Assembly: GCA_017556585.1 (NCBI GenBank)
Contig: JAFYMP010000019.1
Location: 1-44,793, forward strand
Length of the DNA: 44,793 bases
Reading direction: 5' to 3'
Source of the DNA: Bacteroidaceae bacterium
GTDB taxonomy: Bacteria > Bacteroidota > Bacteroidia > Bacteroidales > Bacteroidaceae
A program made the translations under genes and the position numbers. A model generated the notes under the pieces. It had not been told where the DNA came from, searched no databases, and saw nothing but the letters and a program-made list of their open reading frames with translations. Shown here piece after piece: positions 1 to 9,356 of the stretch; the stretch's first letter is position 1; every line of letters starts with the position of its first letter.

Positions 1-18
1 GATCAAACTCTTCTTAGT
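1..18 (-). rRNA. rrs: 16S rRNA gene, 5' tip only (runs off the left edge)
   Basis: Read on the minus strand, the window ends with AAGAGTTTGATC, the near-universal 5' start of bacterial 16S rRNA. Only about 18 bases are present, and the true 5' end of the mature RNA is estimated by alignment to E. coli numbering. The promoter and boxA-like element upstream support the call. The cut at this point suggests a contig edge at a repeated rRNA operon. Confidence 0.85.
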
Positions 19-206
19 AAATTTTATATCTTAAACGAAGATATTGTAAATCTACAATAACTTCACCGTTTGTCTTTTTTTGCTCAGGTCCGTCCGATTT
101 ATTTATTCTGTATATTTCTTTGACGGTTCGTATTTTACCCTCGAACACTTATTCATCTTTAACAATGAACAAATGCCCGTCGTACTACTTGTCTATTTAT
201 GAAAAT

Positions 207-219
207 TGTTCAAAGAACG
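207..219 (-). promoter_or_regulatory. boxA-like antitermination element in the rrn leader
   Basis: On the minus strand GTTCTTTGAACAA lies about 190 bases upstream of the 16S start. It resembles the boxA sequence (TGYTCTTTAACA type) used by NusB/NusE antitermination on rRNA transcripts. The rest of the leader between the promoter and 16S contains no gene; the small open frame at 120-347 overlaps it antisense and is not credible. Confidence 0.55.
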
Positions 220-265
220 TCTTGTCGTTTCGCCAACCGAGCGTGTATCTCTCGGAAAGCGGATG

Positions 266-297
266 CAAAGGTAGAGACATTTTTAATACCCACCAAA
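266..297 (-). promoter_or_regulatory. rRNA operon promoter
   Basis: The minus strand reads TTTG (plus positions 294-297), 20 bases, then TACCTTTG (266-273). This is the full Bacteroidota sigma-ABfr consensus of -33 TTTG and -7 TAnnTTTG. It fires leftward, so it should drive the rRNA operon whose 16S gene begins about 250 bases downstream. The stretch 1-412 otherwise holds only the rrn leader and the rplQ terminator. Confidence 0.85.
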
Positions 298-360
298 CAT
301 TTTCGAAACTTTTTTTGAAAAATTTTAAAAAAAAGGGTAATCTCTAATATATATAAGGTG

Positions 361-391
361 AAAAATGAGAGACACAAGGCCTCTCATTTTT
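361..391 (-). terminator. Terminator after rplQ
   Basis: An 11-bp perfect inverted repeat (AAAAATGAGAG / CTCTCATTTTT, loop of 9) lies 21 bases beyond the rplQ stop. The A and T runs at its edges allow termination in either direction. It ends the ribosomal protein transcript before the rRNA promoter. Confidence 0.8.
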
Positions 392-412
392 ACAGAACAT
401 ATAATTTTGTTC

Positions 413-895
413 TTACTCTTCAACTTTTGCTTCTTCAGCTGGAGTTGCTTCTGCTTCTGCTACAACAGCTTTTTCTGCAGATGACTTGCGTGAACGACGA
501 GTCTTAGCTGCTTTCTTAGTTGTCTTAGCCATGTTTTCATCGTAATCTACAAATTCGATGAAACACATTTCTGTAGCATCACTCTTACGGATACCTAACT
601 TAATAATACGTAGGTAACCACCTGGACGATCTGCAATCTTCTGAGAAATCTCCTTGAACAATTCTGTTACAGCTTCCTTGTTCTGGAGATAGCTGAATAC
701 TACACGACGTGAATTTGTATCGTCTTTCTTAGCGCGATTGATAATTGGTTCAGCATAAACGCGCAGAGCCTTAGCTTTTGCAAGAGTGGTCTGTATTCTC
801 TTATGCATGATAAGAGAGCAGGTCATATTTGCGAGCATAGCATTTCTGTGAGATGCTGTACGGCTCAAATGATTGAATTTCTTATTATGTCTCAT
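413..895 (-). CDS. rplQ: 50S ribosomal protein L17
   Basis: L17 binds 23S rRNA near the exit tunnel of the large subunit. The N-terminal 120 residues carry the family pattern, beginning MRHNKKFNHLSRTASHR. The protein has 160 residues against about 127 in E. coli. The extra C-terminal tail of roughly 40 residues is rich in Lys, Ala and Glu (TKKAAKTRRSRKSSAEKA..), as is common in Bacteroidota. The ATG lies 2 bases after the rpoA stop, the usual alpha-operon pairing. It is the last gene of the cluster and is followed by a terminator. Confidence 0.97.
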   Translation of the reverse strand: MRHNKKFNHLSRTASHRNAMLANMTCSLIMHKRIQTTLAKAKALRVYAEPIINRAKKDDTNSRRVVFSYLQNKEAVTELFKEISQKIADRPGGYLRIIKLGIRKSDATEMCFIEFVDYDENMAKTTKKAAKTRRSRKSSAEKAVVAEAEATPAEEAKVEE

Positions 896-897
896 TG

Positions 898-1890
898 TTA
901 GTCTTTATCTAATTTATACCTTGAAGTGTCGGTTCCAAATGAAAGATTCAAACGCTCAAGCAATTCGTCAAGTTCGGTCAAAGACTTCTTACCAAAGTTA
1001 CGGAACTTCAGCAAGTCTGTCTTATTAAATCTAACAAGGTCGCCAAGAGTATCAACTTCGGCAGTCTTCAAACAGTTCAATGCACGCACTGAAAGGTTCA
1101 AATCTGTTAGTTTTGTCTTCAAGAGCTGACGCATATGCAATACCTCTTCATCAAATTCTTCATTACCATCAAGATCTACATTCTCAATTGATATCTTATC
1201 ATCTGAGAAGAGCATAAAGTGGTAAATAAGGATTTTTGCAGCCTCTTTCAATGCATCTTTTGGATGAATTGAACCATCGGTTGTAATTTCAAGTACAAGT
1301 TTATCATAGTCAGTCTTCTGTTCTACACGGAAAGGCTCTACAAGATACTTGACATTACGGATAGGAGTATAGATAGAATCCACTGGAATAGTATTTAATT
1401 CTGTGCAGTACTCTTTATTCTCCTCTGATGGAATATAACCACGACCCTTATTAATTGAAATTTCAATCTGAAGTGAAGCTTTTGAATCTAAATGGCAGAT
1501 GACCAATTCAGGATTTAACACTTCAAATCCAGTCAAACATTTACCTATATCGCCAGCTTTAAATTCCTTAGAATTAGAAATTTTAATACTAACTTTTTCG
1601 CTTTCAAATTCTTCTGCAATGCGTTTGAATCTTACTTGCTTAAGGTTTAGGATGATGTTTGTAACATCTTCCATAACACCCGGAACTGTTGAAAATTCGT
1701 GATCTACACCTTCTATCTTGATGGTATTGATAGCATAACCTTCAAGAGTTGAAAGAAGGATACGACGCAACGCGTTTCCAATAGTTATTCCGAAACCAGG
1801 CTCTAATGGACGGAATTCGAACTTACCATAATTATCGGTAGATTCCACCATTATAACCTTTTCAGGTTTTTGAAATGCTAATATTGCCAT
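898..1890 (-). CDS. rpoA: RNA polymerase subunit alpha
   Basis: The alpha dimer nucleates RNA polymerase assembly, and its C-terminal domain contacts promoter DNA and activators. Residues 1 to about 235 form the N-terminal dimerisation domain, with the conserved [20 protein letters not shown] segment. A linker follows, then the C-terminal domain near residues 255-320 with the helix-hairpin-helix pattern [11 protein letters not shown]. The length of 330 residues is normal. It lies between rpsD and rplQ with gaps of 13 and 2 bases, so it is translated from the long ribosomal transcript. Confidence 0.98.
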   Translation of the reverse strand: MAILAFQKPEKVIMVESTDNYGKFEFRPLEPGFGITIGNALRRILLSTLEGYAINTIKIEGVDHEFSTVPGVMEDVTNIILNLKQVRFKRIAEEFESEKVSIKISNSKEFKAGDIGKCLTGFEVLNPELVICHLDSKASLQIEISINKGRGYIPSEENKEYCTELNTIPVDSIYTPIRNVKYLVEPFRVEQKTDYDKLVLEITTDGSIHPKDALKEAAKILIYHFMLFSDDKISIENVDLDGNEEFDEEVLHMRQLLKTKLTDLNLSVRALNCLKTAEVDTLGDLVRFNKTDLLKFRNFGKKSLTELDELLERLNLSFGTDTSRYKLDKD

Positions 1891-1903
1891 TTGCCTCTAC
1901 TTA

Positions 1904-2509
1904 TTATTTAGAATACAATTCAACGATAAGTTGCTCCTTAATATTTTCAGGAATATCTTCTCTCTCTGGTTTGTGCAAGAATTTACCAGCCTTTGACTGT
2001 TCATCCCACTCAATCCATGAATACTTGCTGTGGTTGAAACCTGCAAGAGAATCAGCAATTACTTCAAGAGATTTAGATCTCTCGCGTACACCAACAATCT
2101 GACCTGGTTTAACCTGATAAGAAGGAATATTCAATACCTTACCATCTACAACAATATGACGATGACTAACAAGCTGACGAGCAGCTGCACGTGTAGGAGC
2201 AAGACCAAGACGGAATACTACGTTATCAAGACGAGATTCCAATGCCTGTAACAAGTTTACACCTGTGATACCATCAGCACTTGATGCTTTTTCAAACATA
2301 TTGCGGAACTGTTTCTCTAATACTCCGTATGTGTATTTAGCTTTCTGTTTTTCAGCAAGCATCACACCATATTCTGAAGTCTTGCGACGACGGTTGTTAC
2401 CGTGCTGTCCAGGAGCATATTTTCTTTTTTCAAAAGATTTATCTGCTCCATAGATTGCCTCACCAAATTTACGGGCAATTCTAGTTTTTGGTCCAGTATA
2501 TCTAGCCAT
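1904..2509 (-). CDS. rpsD: 30S ribosomal protein S4
   Basis: S4 is a primary 16S rRNA-binding protein and helps form the mRNA entry site. The sequence opens [17 protein letters not shown] and contains the S4 RNA-binding domain ([27 protein letters not shown]) in the middle of 201 residues. The N-terminal region lacks a CxxC zinc motif, so this is the zinc-free form. In many bacteria S4 represses its own operon; no leader structure was identified here. Confidence 0.98.
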   Translation of the reverse strand: MARYTGPKTRIARKFGEAIYGADKSFEKRKYAPGQHGNNRRRKTSEYGVMLAEKQKAKYTYGVLEKQFRNMFEKASSADGITGVNLLQALESRLDNVVFRLGLAPTRAAARQLVSHRHIVVDGKVLNIPSYQVKPGQIVGVRERSKSLEVIADSLAGFNHSKYSWIEWDEQSKAGKFLHKPEREDIPENIKEQLIVELYSK

Positions 2510-2527
2510 TATTTTGCGATTTTAAAA

Positions 2528-2917
2528 TTAAACTCTTCTTCTTTTTGGTGGACGGCAGCCATTATGTGGCAGCGGTGTCACATCAATAATCTCTATAACT
2601 TCAATACCTGCACCATGTATAGCACGGATGGCTGATTCACGACCATTTCCCGGGCCCTTAACGTATGCCTTAACCTTTCTAAGACCAAGGTCATAAGCTA
2701 CCTTTGAACAATCTTCTGCTGCCATCTGAGCTGCATAAGGAGTGTTCTTCTTTGAACCACGGAAACCCATCTTACCAGCTGATGACCAAGATATAACCTG
2801 ACCTTCACTGTTTGCAAGAGTAACAATGATATTATTGAATGATGAGTGAACGTGCAACTGTCCCATTGCATCGACCTTCACATTTCTTTTCTTAGTTGTA
2901 ACTGTCTTCTTTGCCAT
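2528..2917 (-). CDS. rpsK: 30S ribosomal protein S11
   Basis: S11 sits on the platform of the small subunit near the mRNA exit. The 129-residue protein shows the family core ([13 protein letters not shown], the GMGFRG-like [16 protein letters not shown], and [12 protein letters not shown]) and the basic C-terminus PPKRRRV. It is 18 bases upstream of rpsD and 7 bases after rpsM in the alpha part of the operon. Confidence 0.98.
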   Translation of the reverse strand: MAKKTVTTKKRNVKVDAMGQLHVHSSFNNIIVTLANSEGQVISWSSAGKMGFRGSKKNTPYAAQMAAEDCSKVAYDLGLRKVKAYVKGPGNGRESAIRAIHGAGIEVIEIIDVTPLPHNGCRPPKRRRV

Positions 2918-2924
2918 AGTTCAA

Positions 2925-3305
2925 TTATTTAGTAGCTTTTTTCTTATTAGCAACAGTTTTCTTACGTCCCTTACGTGTACGAGCATTGTTCTTTGTGCTC
3001 TGACCACGAACTGGAAGACCGATACGATGACGAATACCACGGTAGCAACCTATATCCATCAATCGTTTGATGTTCAGCTGAACCTCACTACGGAGGTCGC
3101 CCTCTACTATATACTCTGCACCAATCACTTCACGGATTCTTGCTGCCATATCGTCAGTCCAATCCTGTGCCTTGATGTCTTTATCCACACCAGCCTTCTC
3201 CAAAATTTTGGTAGCGCTGCTGCGACCTATTCCAAAAATGTAGGTTAACGCGATTTCACCCCTTTTATTCTGTGGGATGTCAACTCCAGCGATTCTTATT
3301 GCCAT
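2925..3305 (-). CDS. rpsM: 30S ribosomal protein S13
   Basis: S13 forms part of the small-subunit head and the bridge to the large subunit. The sequence starts [16 protein letters not shown] and includes the helix-two-turn-helix region and the basic tail [21 protein letters not shown]. The length of 126 residues is typical. It follows rpmJ, as in the canonical infA-rpmJ-rpsM-rpsK order. Confidence 0.98.
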   Translation of the reverse strand: MAIRIAGVDIPQNKRGEIALTYIFGIGRSSATKILEKAGVDKDIKAQDWTDDMAARIREVIGAEYIVEGDLRSEVQLNIKRLMDIGCYRGIRHRIGLPVRGQSTKNNARTRKGRKKTVANKKKATK

Positions 3306-3332
3306 ATAATAATTAAATTTGTTTACTTAGGT

Positions 3333-3449
3333 TTATCCTTGACGTAATTTCATCTTAGGATCCTTCTTGTTGATTAAATACAGACGTCCTTTGCGACGAA
3401 CAATTTTACAGTCGGCTGAACGTTTCTTCAATGAAACTCTAACTTTCAT
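3333..3449 (-). CDS. rpmJ: 50S ribosomal protein L36 (zinc-free form)
   Basis: This 38-residue gene fills the gap between infA and rpsM. Its translation begins [20 protein letters not shown] and ends MKLRQG, which fits L36. Only one Cys is present, so the CxxC...CxxxxH zinc site of classic L36 is missing and this is the C-minus type. The ATG is at 3449 with 13 bases to the infA stop. The small size explains why it can be overlooked. Confidence 0.95.
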   Translation of the reverse strand: MKVRVSLKKRSADCKIVRRKGRLYLINKKDPKMKLRQG

Positions 3450-3462
3450 ATATCTACTCTTT

Positions 3463-3681
3463 TTATTTGTACCTGAATACTATTCTACCTTTAGTAAGAT
3501 CGTATGGAGACATCTCCACTTTAACCTTATCGCCTGGTAAAATTTTAATAAAATGCATTCTCATCTTACCGGATATATGACCGGTAATCTCGTGACCGTT
3601 CTCTAATTGGATACGAAACATTGCATTTGACAATGATTCAATGATCGTACCATCTTGTTCAATTGCGGATTGTTTTGCCAT
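3463..3681 (-). CDS. infA: Translation initiation factor IF-1
   Basis: IF-1 is a 72-residue single-domain OB-fold (S1-like) protein that occupies the A site during initiation on the 30S subunit. The conserved core [20 protein letters not shown] and the end [10 protein letters not shown] are visible. It starts 1 base after the map stop, so the two are probably translationally coupled. Confidence 0.97.
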   Translation of the reverse strand: MAKQSAIEQDGTIIESLSNAMFRIQLENGHEITGHISGKMRMHFIKILPGDKVKVEMSPYDLTKGRIVFRYK

Positions 3682-3682
3682 A

Positions 3683-4480
3683 TTAAAACTCTTTATCTCC
3701 TAAAACTGCTTCTATGTAGTCAAAAGTAGAGAGAATTTCTGCTTTACCGGCATAGACTGCAACAGTATGCTCAAAATGAGCCGCCGGTTTGCGGTCGCGG
3801 GTTCTGACACCCCAACCATCATTCTCTATCACGATTTGCCTGTTTCCTAAAGTAATCATCGGTTCAATTGCCAAACACATACCTTTTTTAAGTTGTGTTC
3901 CATATCCGCGCTTACCATAATTAGGAACTGCAGGATCTTCGTGCATTTCACGACCAATTCCGTGACCTACAAATTCTCTAACAACACCATAGCCATGCTG
4001 TTCACAATATGACTGAACTGCATAACCGATATCTCCAAGACGCTTACCAACTACTGCATTCTCTATACCTTTATATAGAGACTCTTTAGTAACCTTTAGT
4101 AATTGTCTAACTTCTTCGGACACTTCACCTACACAGAATGTATAAGCTGAGTCTCCGTTGAAACCATTCAACAGTGTTCCACAATCTACCGATACAATAT
4201 CACCATCTTTCAATGGAATATCATTAGGTATTCCGTGTACCACCATTTCATTAACTGAAGTACACAATGCTGCAGGGAAAGAAGTATCATCGTTATCGGG
4301 ATATCCTTTGAATGTAGGAATTGCTCCGTTATCGCGAATGAATTCTTCTGCTACTTTAGTCAATTGGTTGGTGGTAACACCGGGCTTGATAAGCTTAGCT
4401 ACCTCGCCCAGAGTTTTACCAACAAGCCTATTGGCTTCACGCATAAGCGCTATTTCGTCTTCAGTCTTAAGAAATATCAT
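3683..4480 (-). CDS. map: Type I methionine aminopeptidase
   Basis: This cytosolic metalloenzyme removes the initiator Met from nascent proteins. The five metal ligands of the family are visible in order: the two Asp of [15 protein letters not shown], the His of VGHGIG, the Glu of AIEPMI and the Glu of FEHTVAV. The substrate-site His of MVVHGIP is also present. At 265 residues it is the simple type Ia form without a zinc-finger extension. It sits between secY (9-base gap) and infA. Confidence 0.97.
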   Translation of the reverse strand: MIFLKTEDEIALMREANRLVGKTLGEVAKLIKPGVTTNQLTKVAEEFIRDNGAIPTFKGYPDNDDTSFPAALCTSVNEMVVHGIPNDIPLKDGDIVSVDCGTLLNGFNGDSAYTFCVGEVSEEVRQLLKVTKESLYKGIENAVVGKRLGDIGYAVQSYCEQHGYGVVREFVGHGIGREMHEDPAVPNYGKRGYGTQLKKGMCLAIEPMITLGNRQIVIENDGWGVRTRDRKPAAHFEHTVAVYAGKAEILSTFDYIEAVLGDKEF

Positions 4481-4489
4481 CTTTAGTTA

Positions 4490-5893
4490 TCAATATGCTG
4501 TTACTCCTGAACGTCCCTTAATACGACCTGTCTTTAACAGACCATCATAGTGACGCATCAAAAGATGACTTTCAATCTGCTGTAATGTATCGAGAACGAC
4601 ACCTACCAAAATGATCAGCGATGTACCTCCAAAGAACTGAGCAAATGCCTGATTCATACCTAGAAGTCTAGCGAATGCAGGAAGAACTGCTACAAGTGTC
4701 AGGAAGATAGCACCAGGCCAAGTAATACGAGACATTACGCTATCAATATATTCAGCAGTTGGTTTTCCAGGCTTTACACCAGGAATAAAACCATTGTTGC
4801 GTTTCAAATCGTCTGCCATCTGCTGTGGATTAACTGTTACAGCAGTGTAGAACAAAGTGAATATAATAATTAATGCAGCGTAAATCAAGTTATAAACAAG
4901 ACCATCTGTATTTCTTAGTTGCAGAGCAAAGCCACTCTGTTCAGCTGTACCAAAAATTGTTACAGGAATAAACATAATAGCCTGTGCAAAGATGATAGGC
5001 ATTACGTTAGCAGCATTTACCTTTAAAGGAATGTACTGACGTGCGCCACCATACTGTCTGCCACCTTCTACTCTCTTTGCATACTGTACAGGAATTTTAC
5101 GAACACCCTGAACGAGCATTATTGTACCTGCAGTAACCAAGAACAGAAGAAGAACTTCCAACAGGAACATAATCAAGCCACCACCTGCAGCACCAATAGA
5201 TGACATACGTGATGTCAACTCTTGCATAAATGCTTCAGGGAAACGAGCTATGATACCTATCATGATGATAAATGATACACCGTTACCAATACCTTTGTCT
5301 GTGATACGCTCACCTAACCATAGGATAAATAAGCTACCTGCAGCCAATACAACTGTTGAAGTAACAATGAACCAGAACCAATCGATAGGAGGATTAATAC
5401 CTACTCCCATTGTATGCTTTAAGTTGAACATATATGAAGGGCCCTGAATTATCAGAATTACTATTGTTAGATAGCGAGTGTACTGATTGATTTTCATACG
5501 TCCGCTTTCTCCCTCTTTCTGTAATTTCTGGAAATAAGGCACTGCAATTGTCAACAACTGTAGAACGATTGAAGCAGAGATGTATGGCATTACACCTAAT
5601 GCAAAGATAGAAGCATTAGAGAATGCACCACCTGAAAACATATCAAGAAGTGACAACAGACCTTCGCTGGTCTGACGACGCAAATTGATAAGCATCTCAG
5701 CATCAACACCTGGAAGTAGTATATGGGTTCCCAGACGGTAAACTGCAATAAACAGTACCGTCGTGAGAATCCTTTTCCTCAAATCTTCTATCTTAGATAT
5801 GTTTTTCAGAGTCTGCCAGTTTTTTACAACTACGTACACTGCTAAAAAAACACACGCTAAAATGATTATGTATTTTAGAAGATTTTCGTTCAT
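4490..5893 (-). CDS. secY: Preprotein translocase subunit SecY, possibly with extra N-terminal segment
   Basis: SecY is the ten-helix channel of the Sec translocon in the inner membrane. Conserved regions include DMFSGGAFSNASIFALGVMPYI (residues near 85-110, the plug and TM2 region) and LFYTAVTVNPQQMADDLKRNNGFIPG. From the ATG, 467 residues are encoded. The first ~23 add a hydrophobic stretch (YIIILACVFLAVYVVV) ahead of the point where SecY usually starts (KNWQTLKNISKIEDLRKR). The only other in-frame start near the usual position is a GTG at 5839, giving 449 residues. I keep the ATG, which lies 5 bases after the rplO stop, but the start is uncertain. Confidence 0.93.
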   Translation of the reverse strand: MNENLLKYIIILACVFLAVYVVVKNWQTLKNISKIEDLRKRILTTVLFIAVYRLGTHILLPGVDAEMLINLRRQTSEGLLSLLDMFSGGAFSNASIFALGVMPYISASIVLQLLTIAVPYFQKLQKEGESGRMKINQYTRYLTIVILIIQGPSYMFNLKHTMGVGINPPIDWFWFIVTSTVVLAAGSLFILWLGERITDKGIGNGVSFIIMIGIIARFPEAFMQELTSRMSSIGAAGGGLIMFLLEVLLLFLVTAGTIMLVQGVRKIPVQYAKRVEGGRQYGGARQYIPLKVNAANVMPIIFAQAIMFIPVTIFGTAEQSGFALQLRNTDGLVYNLIYAALIIIFTLFYTAVTVNPQQMADDLKRNNGFIPGVKPGKPTAEYIDSVMSRITWPGAIFLTLVAVLPAFARLLGMNQAFAQFFGGTSLIILVGVVLDTLQQIESHLLMRHYDGLLKTGRIKGRSGVTAY

Positions 5894-5898
5894 TATAA

Positions 5899-6345
5899 TT
5901 ACAATTTAATAGCTGTACCACCTAATGCTTCAATAGCTGCTGTTGCACTCTTTGAGAATGCGTGAGCCTCTACATCAACTTTCTTAGTAAGCTGTCCGTT
6001 TCCTAAAATCTTAACCAACTGTTTTGAAGAAACAAAACCTGCAGCTATCAGATCAGATACTGATACCTTATCCAAATTCTGTTTTTCAGCAATTGTCTGA
6101 ATCAAATCAAGGTTAATAGCTTTGTACTCTACATGGTTGATATTCTTGAAACCGAATTTCGGAACCAAACGCTGCAATGGCATCTGACCACCTTCGAAAC
6201 CAAGTTTTCTTGAATAACCAGAACGAGACTTAGCACCCTTATGACCTCTGGTAGAGGTACCACCAAGGCCTGAACCTGGTCCGCGACCAATTCTCTTGGA
6301 TGTTTTGGTTGCGCCTTCTGCTGGTTTTAATGTATTTAATTTCAT
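5899..6345 (-). CDS. rplO: 50S ribosomal protein L15
   Basis: L15 is a late-assembling large-subunit protein. The 148 residues show the glycine- and arginine-rich N-terminal extension (GRGPGSGLGGTSTRGHKG) and the globular C-terminal half ending GGTAIKL. It lies between rpmD and secY, the standard spc order. Confidence 0.98.
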   Translation of the reverse strand: MKLNTLKPAEGATKTSKRIGRGPGSGLGGTSTRGHKGAKSRSGYSRKLGFEGGQMPLQRLVPKFGFKNINHVEYKAINLDLIQTIAEKQNLDKVSVSDLIAAGFVSSKQLVKILGNGQLTKKVDVEAHAFSKSATAAIEALGGTAIKL

Positions 6346-6362
6346 ACTTCTTTATTTTAAGA

Positions 6363-6539
6363 TTAATCAATGATGGTTACCAAATGTTTTACCTTATTGA
6401 TCATACCTCTGATTGATGGATTATCTTCCAATTCTACAGTTCTGTACAATTTACGAAGACCTAATGCATCAAGAGTTCTCTTCTGATCAACTGGAGCACC
6501 AATACGACTCTTAGTCTGTTTGATTTTAATTTTTGCCAT
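6363..6539 (-). CDS. rpmD: 50S ribosomal protein L30
   Basis: The 58-residue product starts [14 protein letters not shown] and ends HLVTIID, which matches short bacterial L30. I chose the ATG at 6539 because a strong AAGGAGGT sits 7 bases upstream and because L30 begins here in homologues. An ATG seven codons earlier, inside the end of rpsE, adds residues that do not fit the family. Confidence 0.95.
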   Translation of the reverse strand: MAKIKIKQTKSRIGAPVDQKRTLDALGLRKLYRTVELEDNPSIRGMINKVKHLVTIID

Positions 6540-6546
6540 ATCTGTA

Positions 6547-6554
6547 ACCTCCTT
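6547..6554 (-). promoter_or_regulatory. Strong Shine-Dalgarno for rpmD
   Basis: AAGGAGGT on the minus strand overlaps the rpsE stop codon (6553-6555) and is 7 bases from the rpmD ATG. Most starts in this window have no such site, which fits Bacteroidota, so this one stands out. It fixes the rpmD start at 6539. Confidence 0.75.
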
Positions 6555-7062
6555 ATCCATTAAATACTTTACTCAAACTGATACCTCTGTTCTGAGCAAC
6601 AGTTTTTGGATCACGAATTTCAGTGAGAGCCTTCAAAGTTGCTTTAACAAGGTTATGAGGGTTAGATGAGCCTTTTGACTTAGCTAACACATCAGTAATA
6701 CCAACACTCTCTAAAACTGCACGCATAGCACCGCCGGCAACAACTCCGGTACCAGGAGCTGCAGGCTTCATAAATACCTCAGCACCACCGTAACGAGCTG
6801 TCTGTTCGTGAGGAATAGTACCCTTAAGAACAGGAACACGGATTAAATCTTTCTTTGCAGCTTCTACACCTTTAGCAATTGCTGCGGTAACTTCGCTGGC
6901 TTTACCCAAACCAAGACCGATGATGCCATTACCATCACCTACTACAACAATTGCAGCAAATGTGAACGTACGACCACCCTTTGTAACCTTAGTTACACGG
7001 TTGATAGCTACGAGTCTATCTTTCAACTCTATATCGTTTGTAACTTTTACCTTATTATTCAT
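6553..7062 (-). CDS. rpsE: 30S ribosomal protein S5
   Basis: S5 lies at the back of the 30S subunit and contributes to decoding fidelity. The N-terminal double-stranded RNA-binding fold ([25 protein letters not shown]) and the C-terminal [19 protein letters not shown] region are intact in 169 residues. Its last codons carry the Shine-Dalgarno sequence of rpmD. Confidence 0.98.
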   Translation of the reverse strand: MNNKVKVTNDIELKDRLVAINRVTKVTKGGRTFTFAAIVVVGDGNGIIGLGLGKASEVTAAIAKGVEAAKKDLIRVPVLKGTIPHEQTARYGGAEVFMKPAAPGTGVVAGGAMRAVLESVGITDVLAKSKGSSNPHNLVKATLKALTEIRDPKTVAQNRGISLSKVFNG

Positions 7063-7073
7063 AGTAATCGTGG

Positions 7074-7415
7074 TTAAAAAATGAGACCGTTATTACGTGC
7101 GGCATCTGCCAAATTCTTCACTCTACCATGGTACAGGAATCCGTTACGGTCAAATACAACCTGTGTGATACCTGCTTCCTTGGCATTCTGAGCAATAAGT
7201 TCACCAACTTTCACAGCCTGATCTTTCTTAGACATCTTTTCGAAACCTAAAGAAGAAGCTGATGCCAAAGTCTTACCGTTCAAATCGTCAATGATCTGTA
7301 CGTAAATCTGCTTATTGCTTCTAAACACACTCATACGAGGACGTTCTGTAGTTCCTGAAATCTTATTGCGAACGCGGAACTTGATCTTATTTCGTCTTTC
7401 TGTTTTTGCTGACAT
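7074..7415 (-). CDS. rplR: 50S ribosomal protein L18
   Basis: L18 binds 5S rRNA together with L5 and anchors it to the large subunit. The family core [20 protein letters not shown] and the C-terminal [20 protein letters not shown] are clear in 113 residues. It starts 22 bases after rplF and ends 11 bases before rpsE. Confidence 0.98.
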   Translation of the reverse strand: MSAKTERRNKIKFRVRNKISGTTERPRMSVFRSNKQIYVQIIDDLNGKTLASASSLGFEKMSKKDQAVKVGELIAQNAKEAGITQVVFDRNGFLYHGRVKNLADAARNNGLIF

Positions 7416-7437
7416 AATATTACATTTAAAATGTTAA

Positions 7438-8007
7438 TTACTTAGCAGCAGCTGACTTACCCGACTTTCTGCGGATAACTTCACCTACAAACTTGATTCC
7501 CTTACCCTTGTAAGGTTCAGGCTTACGGAAAGAACGGATCTTAGCACATACCTGACCCAATAACTGCTTATCGCAAGATTCTAATGTGATAAGTGGGTTC
7601 TTGTTTCTCTCAGACTTTGTCTCAACTTTGATTTCTGAAGGCAGAACCAAAACGATTGAGTGTGAATGCAGAAGTTCGAATGTGATAACATTACCCTGAT
7701 TTGATACACGGTAACCTACACCAACAATTTCTAATTCTGCCTTATATCCTTCAGATACACCAACAACCATGTTGTTTACCAAAGCACGATAAAGGCCGTG
7801 GAAAGCATGACGCTGTTTTGGATTATCTTGAAGTACATCGGGATTTTCAGACAATGTGATTACCCCGTTCTCTATTGACACGTTGATTGAAGGATTGATG
7901 CTCTGTGACAAAGCGCCTTTTGGGCCCTTCACTGCAACCACGCCATCCTGAAATGTTACTGTAACACCTGCAGGAATCTGAATAGGTAATTTTCCAATTC
8001 TTGACAT
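7438..8007 (-). CDS. rplF: 50S ribosomal protein L6
   Basis: L6 lies near the factor-binding region of the large subunit. The 189-residue protein begins MSRIGKLPIQIPAGV and contains the two repeated L6 folds, ending with PEPYKGKGIKFVGEVIRRK, the C-terminal signature. It lies between rpsH and rplR as in other spc operons. Confidence 0.98.
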   Translation of the reverse strand: MSRIGKLPIQIPAGVTVTFQDGVVAVKGPKGALSQSINPSINVSIENGVITLSENPDVLQDNPKQRHAFHGLYRALVNNMVVGVSEGYKAELEIVGVGYRVSNQGNVITFELLHSHSIVLVLPSEIKVETKSERNKNPLITLESCDKQLLGQVCAKIRSFRKPEPYKGKGIKFVGEVIRRKSGKSAAAK

Positions 8008-8023
8008 AGTATAACTCCTTCAA

Positions 8024-8419
8024 TTAATATACATAACATAGAACTTCACCACCAATCTTCAGTGTAGAAGCCTCTTTGTCTGTCATTACACCCTGTGATG
8101 TGGATATAATTGCAATACCCAAACCATTAATTACTCTCGGCATTTCACGATAGCCAGTGTACTGACGCAAACCTGGAGATGATACGCGAATCAACTTCTT
8201 GATTGCATTGCACTTGTTTACTGGATCGTATTTTAGGGCAATCTTAATTGTACCCTGTGGGCCATCTTCTACAAATTTGTAGTTCAAGATATAACCCTTC
8301 TCAAAAAGGATTTTTGTAATCTCTTTTTTGAGATTAGAGGCTGGTACTTCTACCACTTTGTGCTTTGCCTGAATAGCATTACGCAACCTCGTCAAAAAAT
8401 CTGCAATAGGATCTGTCAT
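8024..8419 (-). CDS. rpsH: 30S ribosomal protein S8
   Basis: S8 is a primary 16S-binding protein and, in E. coli, the repressor of the spc operon. The product is 131 residues from MTDPIADFLTRLRNAI to the conserved end VMTDKEASTLKIGGEVLCYVY. A longer frame opening with TTG at 8455 adds residues not found in the family, so I use the ATG at 8419. Confidence 0.97.
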   Translation of the reverse strand: MTDPIADFLTRLRNAIQAKHKVVEVPASNLKKEITKILFEKGYILNYKFVEDGPQGTIKIALKYDPVNKCNAIKKLIRVSSPGLRQYTGYREMPRVINGLGIAIISTSQGVMTDKEASTLKIGGEVLCYVY

Positions 8420-8481
8420 AAAATAACTCTTAAATTGATCAGGTCTTCCTGACAATATTTAATTAACACTCTCTTTACCGT

Positions 8482-8781
8482 TTACCAGCTTGCCTTACGA
8501 ACTCCAGGAATCAAGCCCTGAGATGCCATCTCACGGAACTGAATTCTTGAAAGTCCAAACATACGCATATAACCCTTTGGACGACCAGTCAGTTTGCAAC
8601 GATTGTGCTGACGGATAGGATTTGAATTGTATGGTAAATCCTGTAATTTCTGAGCAGCTTCATAAGCTTCAGCAGGATCACCCTTACGTACTATCTCTTT
8701 CAATGCAGCACGTTTTGCAGCATATCTGGCAGCCATTTTAGCACGCTTAACTTCGCGAGCTTTCATTGATTCTTTTGCCAT
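8482..8781 (-). CDS. rpsN: 30S ribosomal protein S14 (long, zinc-free form)
   Basis: S14 lies in the 30S head. The 99-residue protein ends [20 protein letters not shown], the family C-terminus. It has a single Cys ([11 protein letters not shown]) and no paired CxxC, so it is the long C-minus type that needs no zinc. It sits 6 bases after rplE. Confidence 0.98.
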   Translation of the reverse strand: MAKESMKAREVKRAKMAARYAAKRAALKEIVRKGDPAEAYEAAQKLQDLPYNSNPIRQHNRCKLTGRPKGYMRMFGLSRIQFREMASQGLIPGVRKASW

Positions 8782-8787
8782 GCTTTA

Positions 8788-9348
8788 TCAATTATTTTTT
8801 TCGTTTTTAAAAGGCAAACCAAACTCTTTCAGCAGAGCATAACCTTCTTCGTCAGTCTTAGCTGATGTTACAAAGGTAATGTTCATACCAAGAATATGTG
8901 AAATGCTATCAATGTTGATTTCTGGGAAGATAATCTGCTCCTGGATACCCAGTGAGTAGTTACCCATACCATCAAACTTACTCTCAATACCTTTGAAGTC
9001 ACGGATACGTGGCAGAGCTACGCGTACAAGTCTTTCAAGGAACTCGTACATACGCTCTCTACGCAATGTAACCATAACACCGATAGGCATTTTCTTACGC
9101 AACTTAAAGTTTGCGATATCCTTCTTAGAAACTGTAGCTACAGCTTTCTGACCTGTGATAATAGTAAGCTCGTTGATTGCTGTATCTATGATCTTCTTGT
9201 CAGCGATAGCCAGTTTACCAAGACCCTGGTTAATTACGATCTTCTTCAGAACAGGAACCTGCATTGAAGAAGAGTATTGGAACTTCTCCATCAAAGCCGG
9301 AGCAATGCGCTCGGCATATTCTTTCTTAAGATTTGCAGTATTACTCAT
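8788..9348 (-). CDS. rplE: 50S ribosomal protein L5
   Basis: L5 binds 5S rRNA and forms an intersubunit bridge with S13. The 186 residues contain [14 protein letters not shown] near residue 35 and the [13 protein letters not shown] region. It follows rplX and precedes rpsN with short gaps, in the canonical order. Confidence 0.98.
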   Translation of the reverse strand: MSNTANLKKEYAERIAPALMEKFQYSSSMQVPVLKKIVINQGLGKLAIADKKIIDTAINELTIITGQKAVATVSKKDIANFKLRKKMPIGVMVTLRRERMYEFLERLVRVALPRIRDFKGIESKFDGMGNYSLGIQEQIIFPEINIDSISHILGMNITFVTSAKTDEEGYALLKEFGLPFKNEKNN

Positions 9349-9356
9349 TACTTAAT

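Noticed and set aside
120-347. Open frame of 75 codons on the plus strand
   Set aside because: It lies antisense across the rRNA promoter, boxA-like site and leader, and its product has no recognisable character.
8420-8455. Longer N-terminus for S8 (TTG start), and similar TTG extensions for S17 and L29
   Set aside because: The extra residues do not fit the families, and each gene has a good ATG at the expected start.
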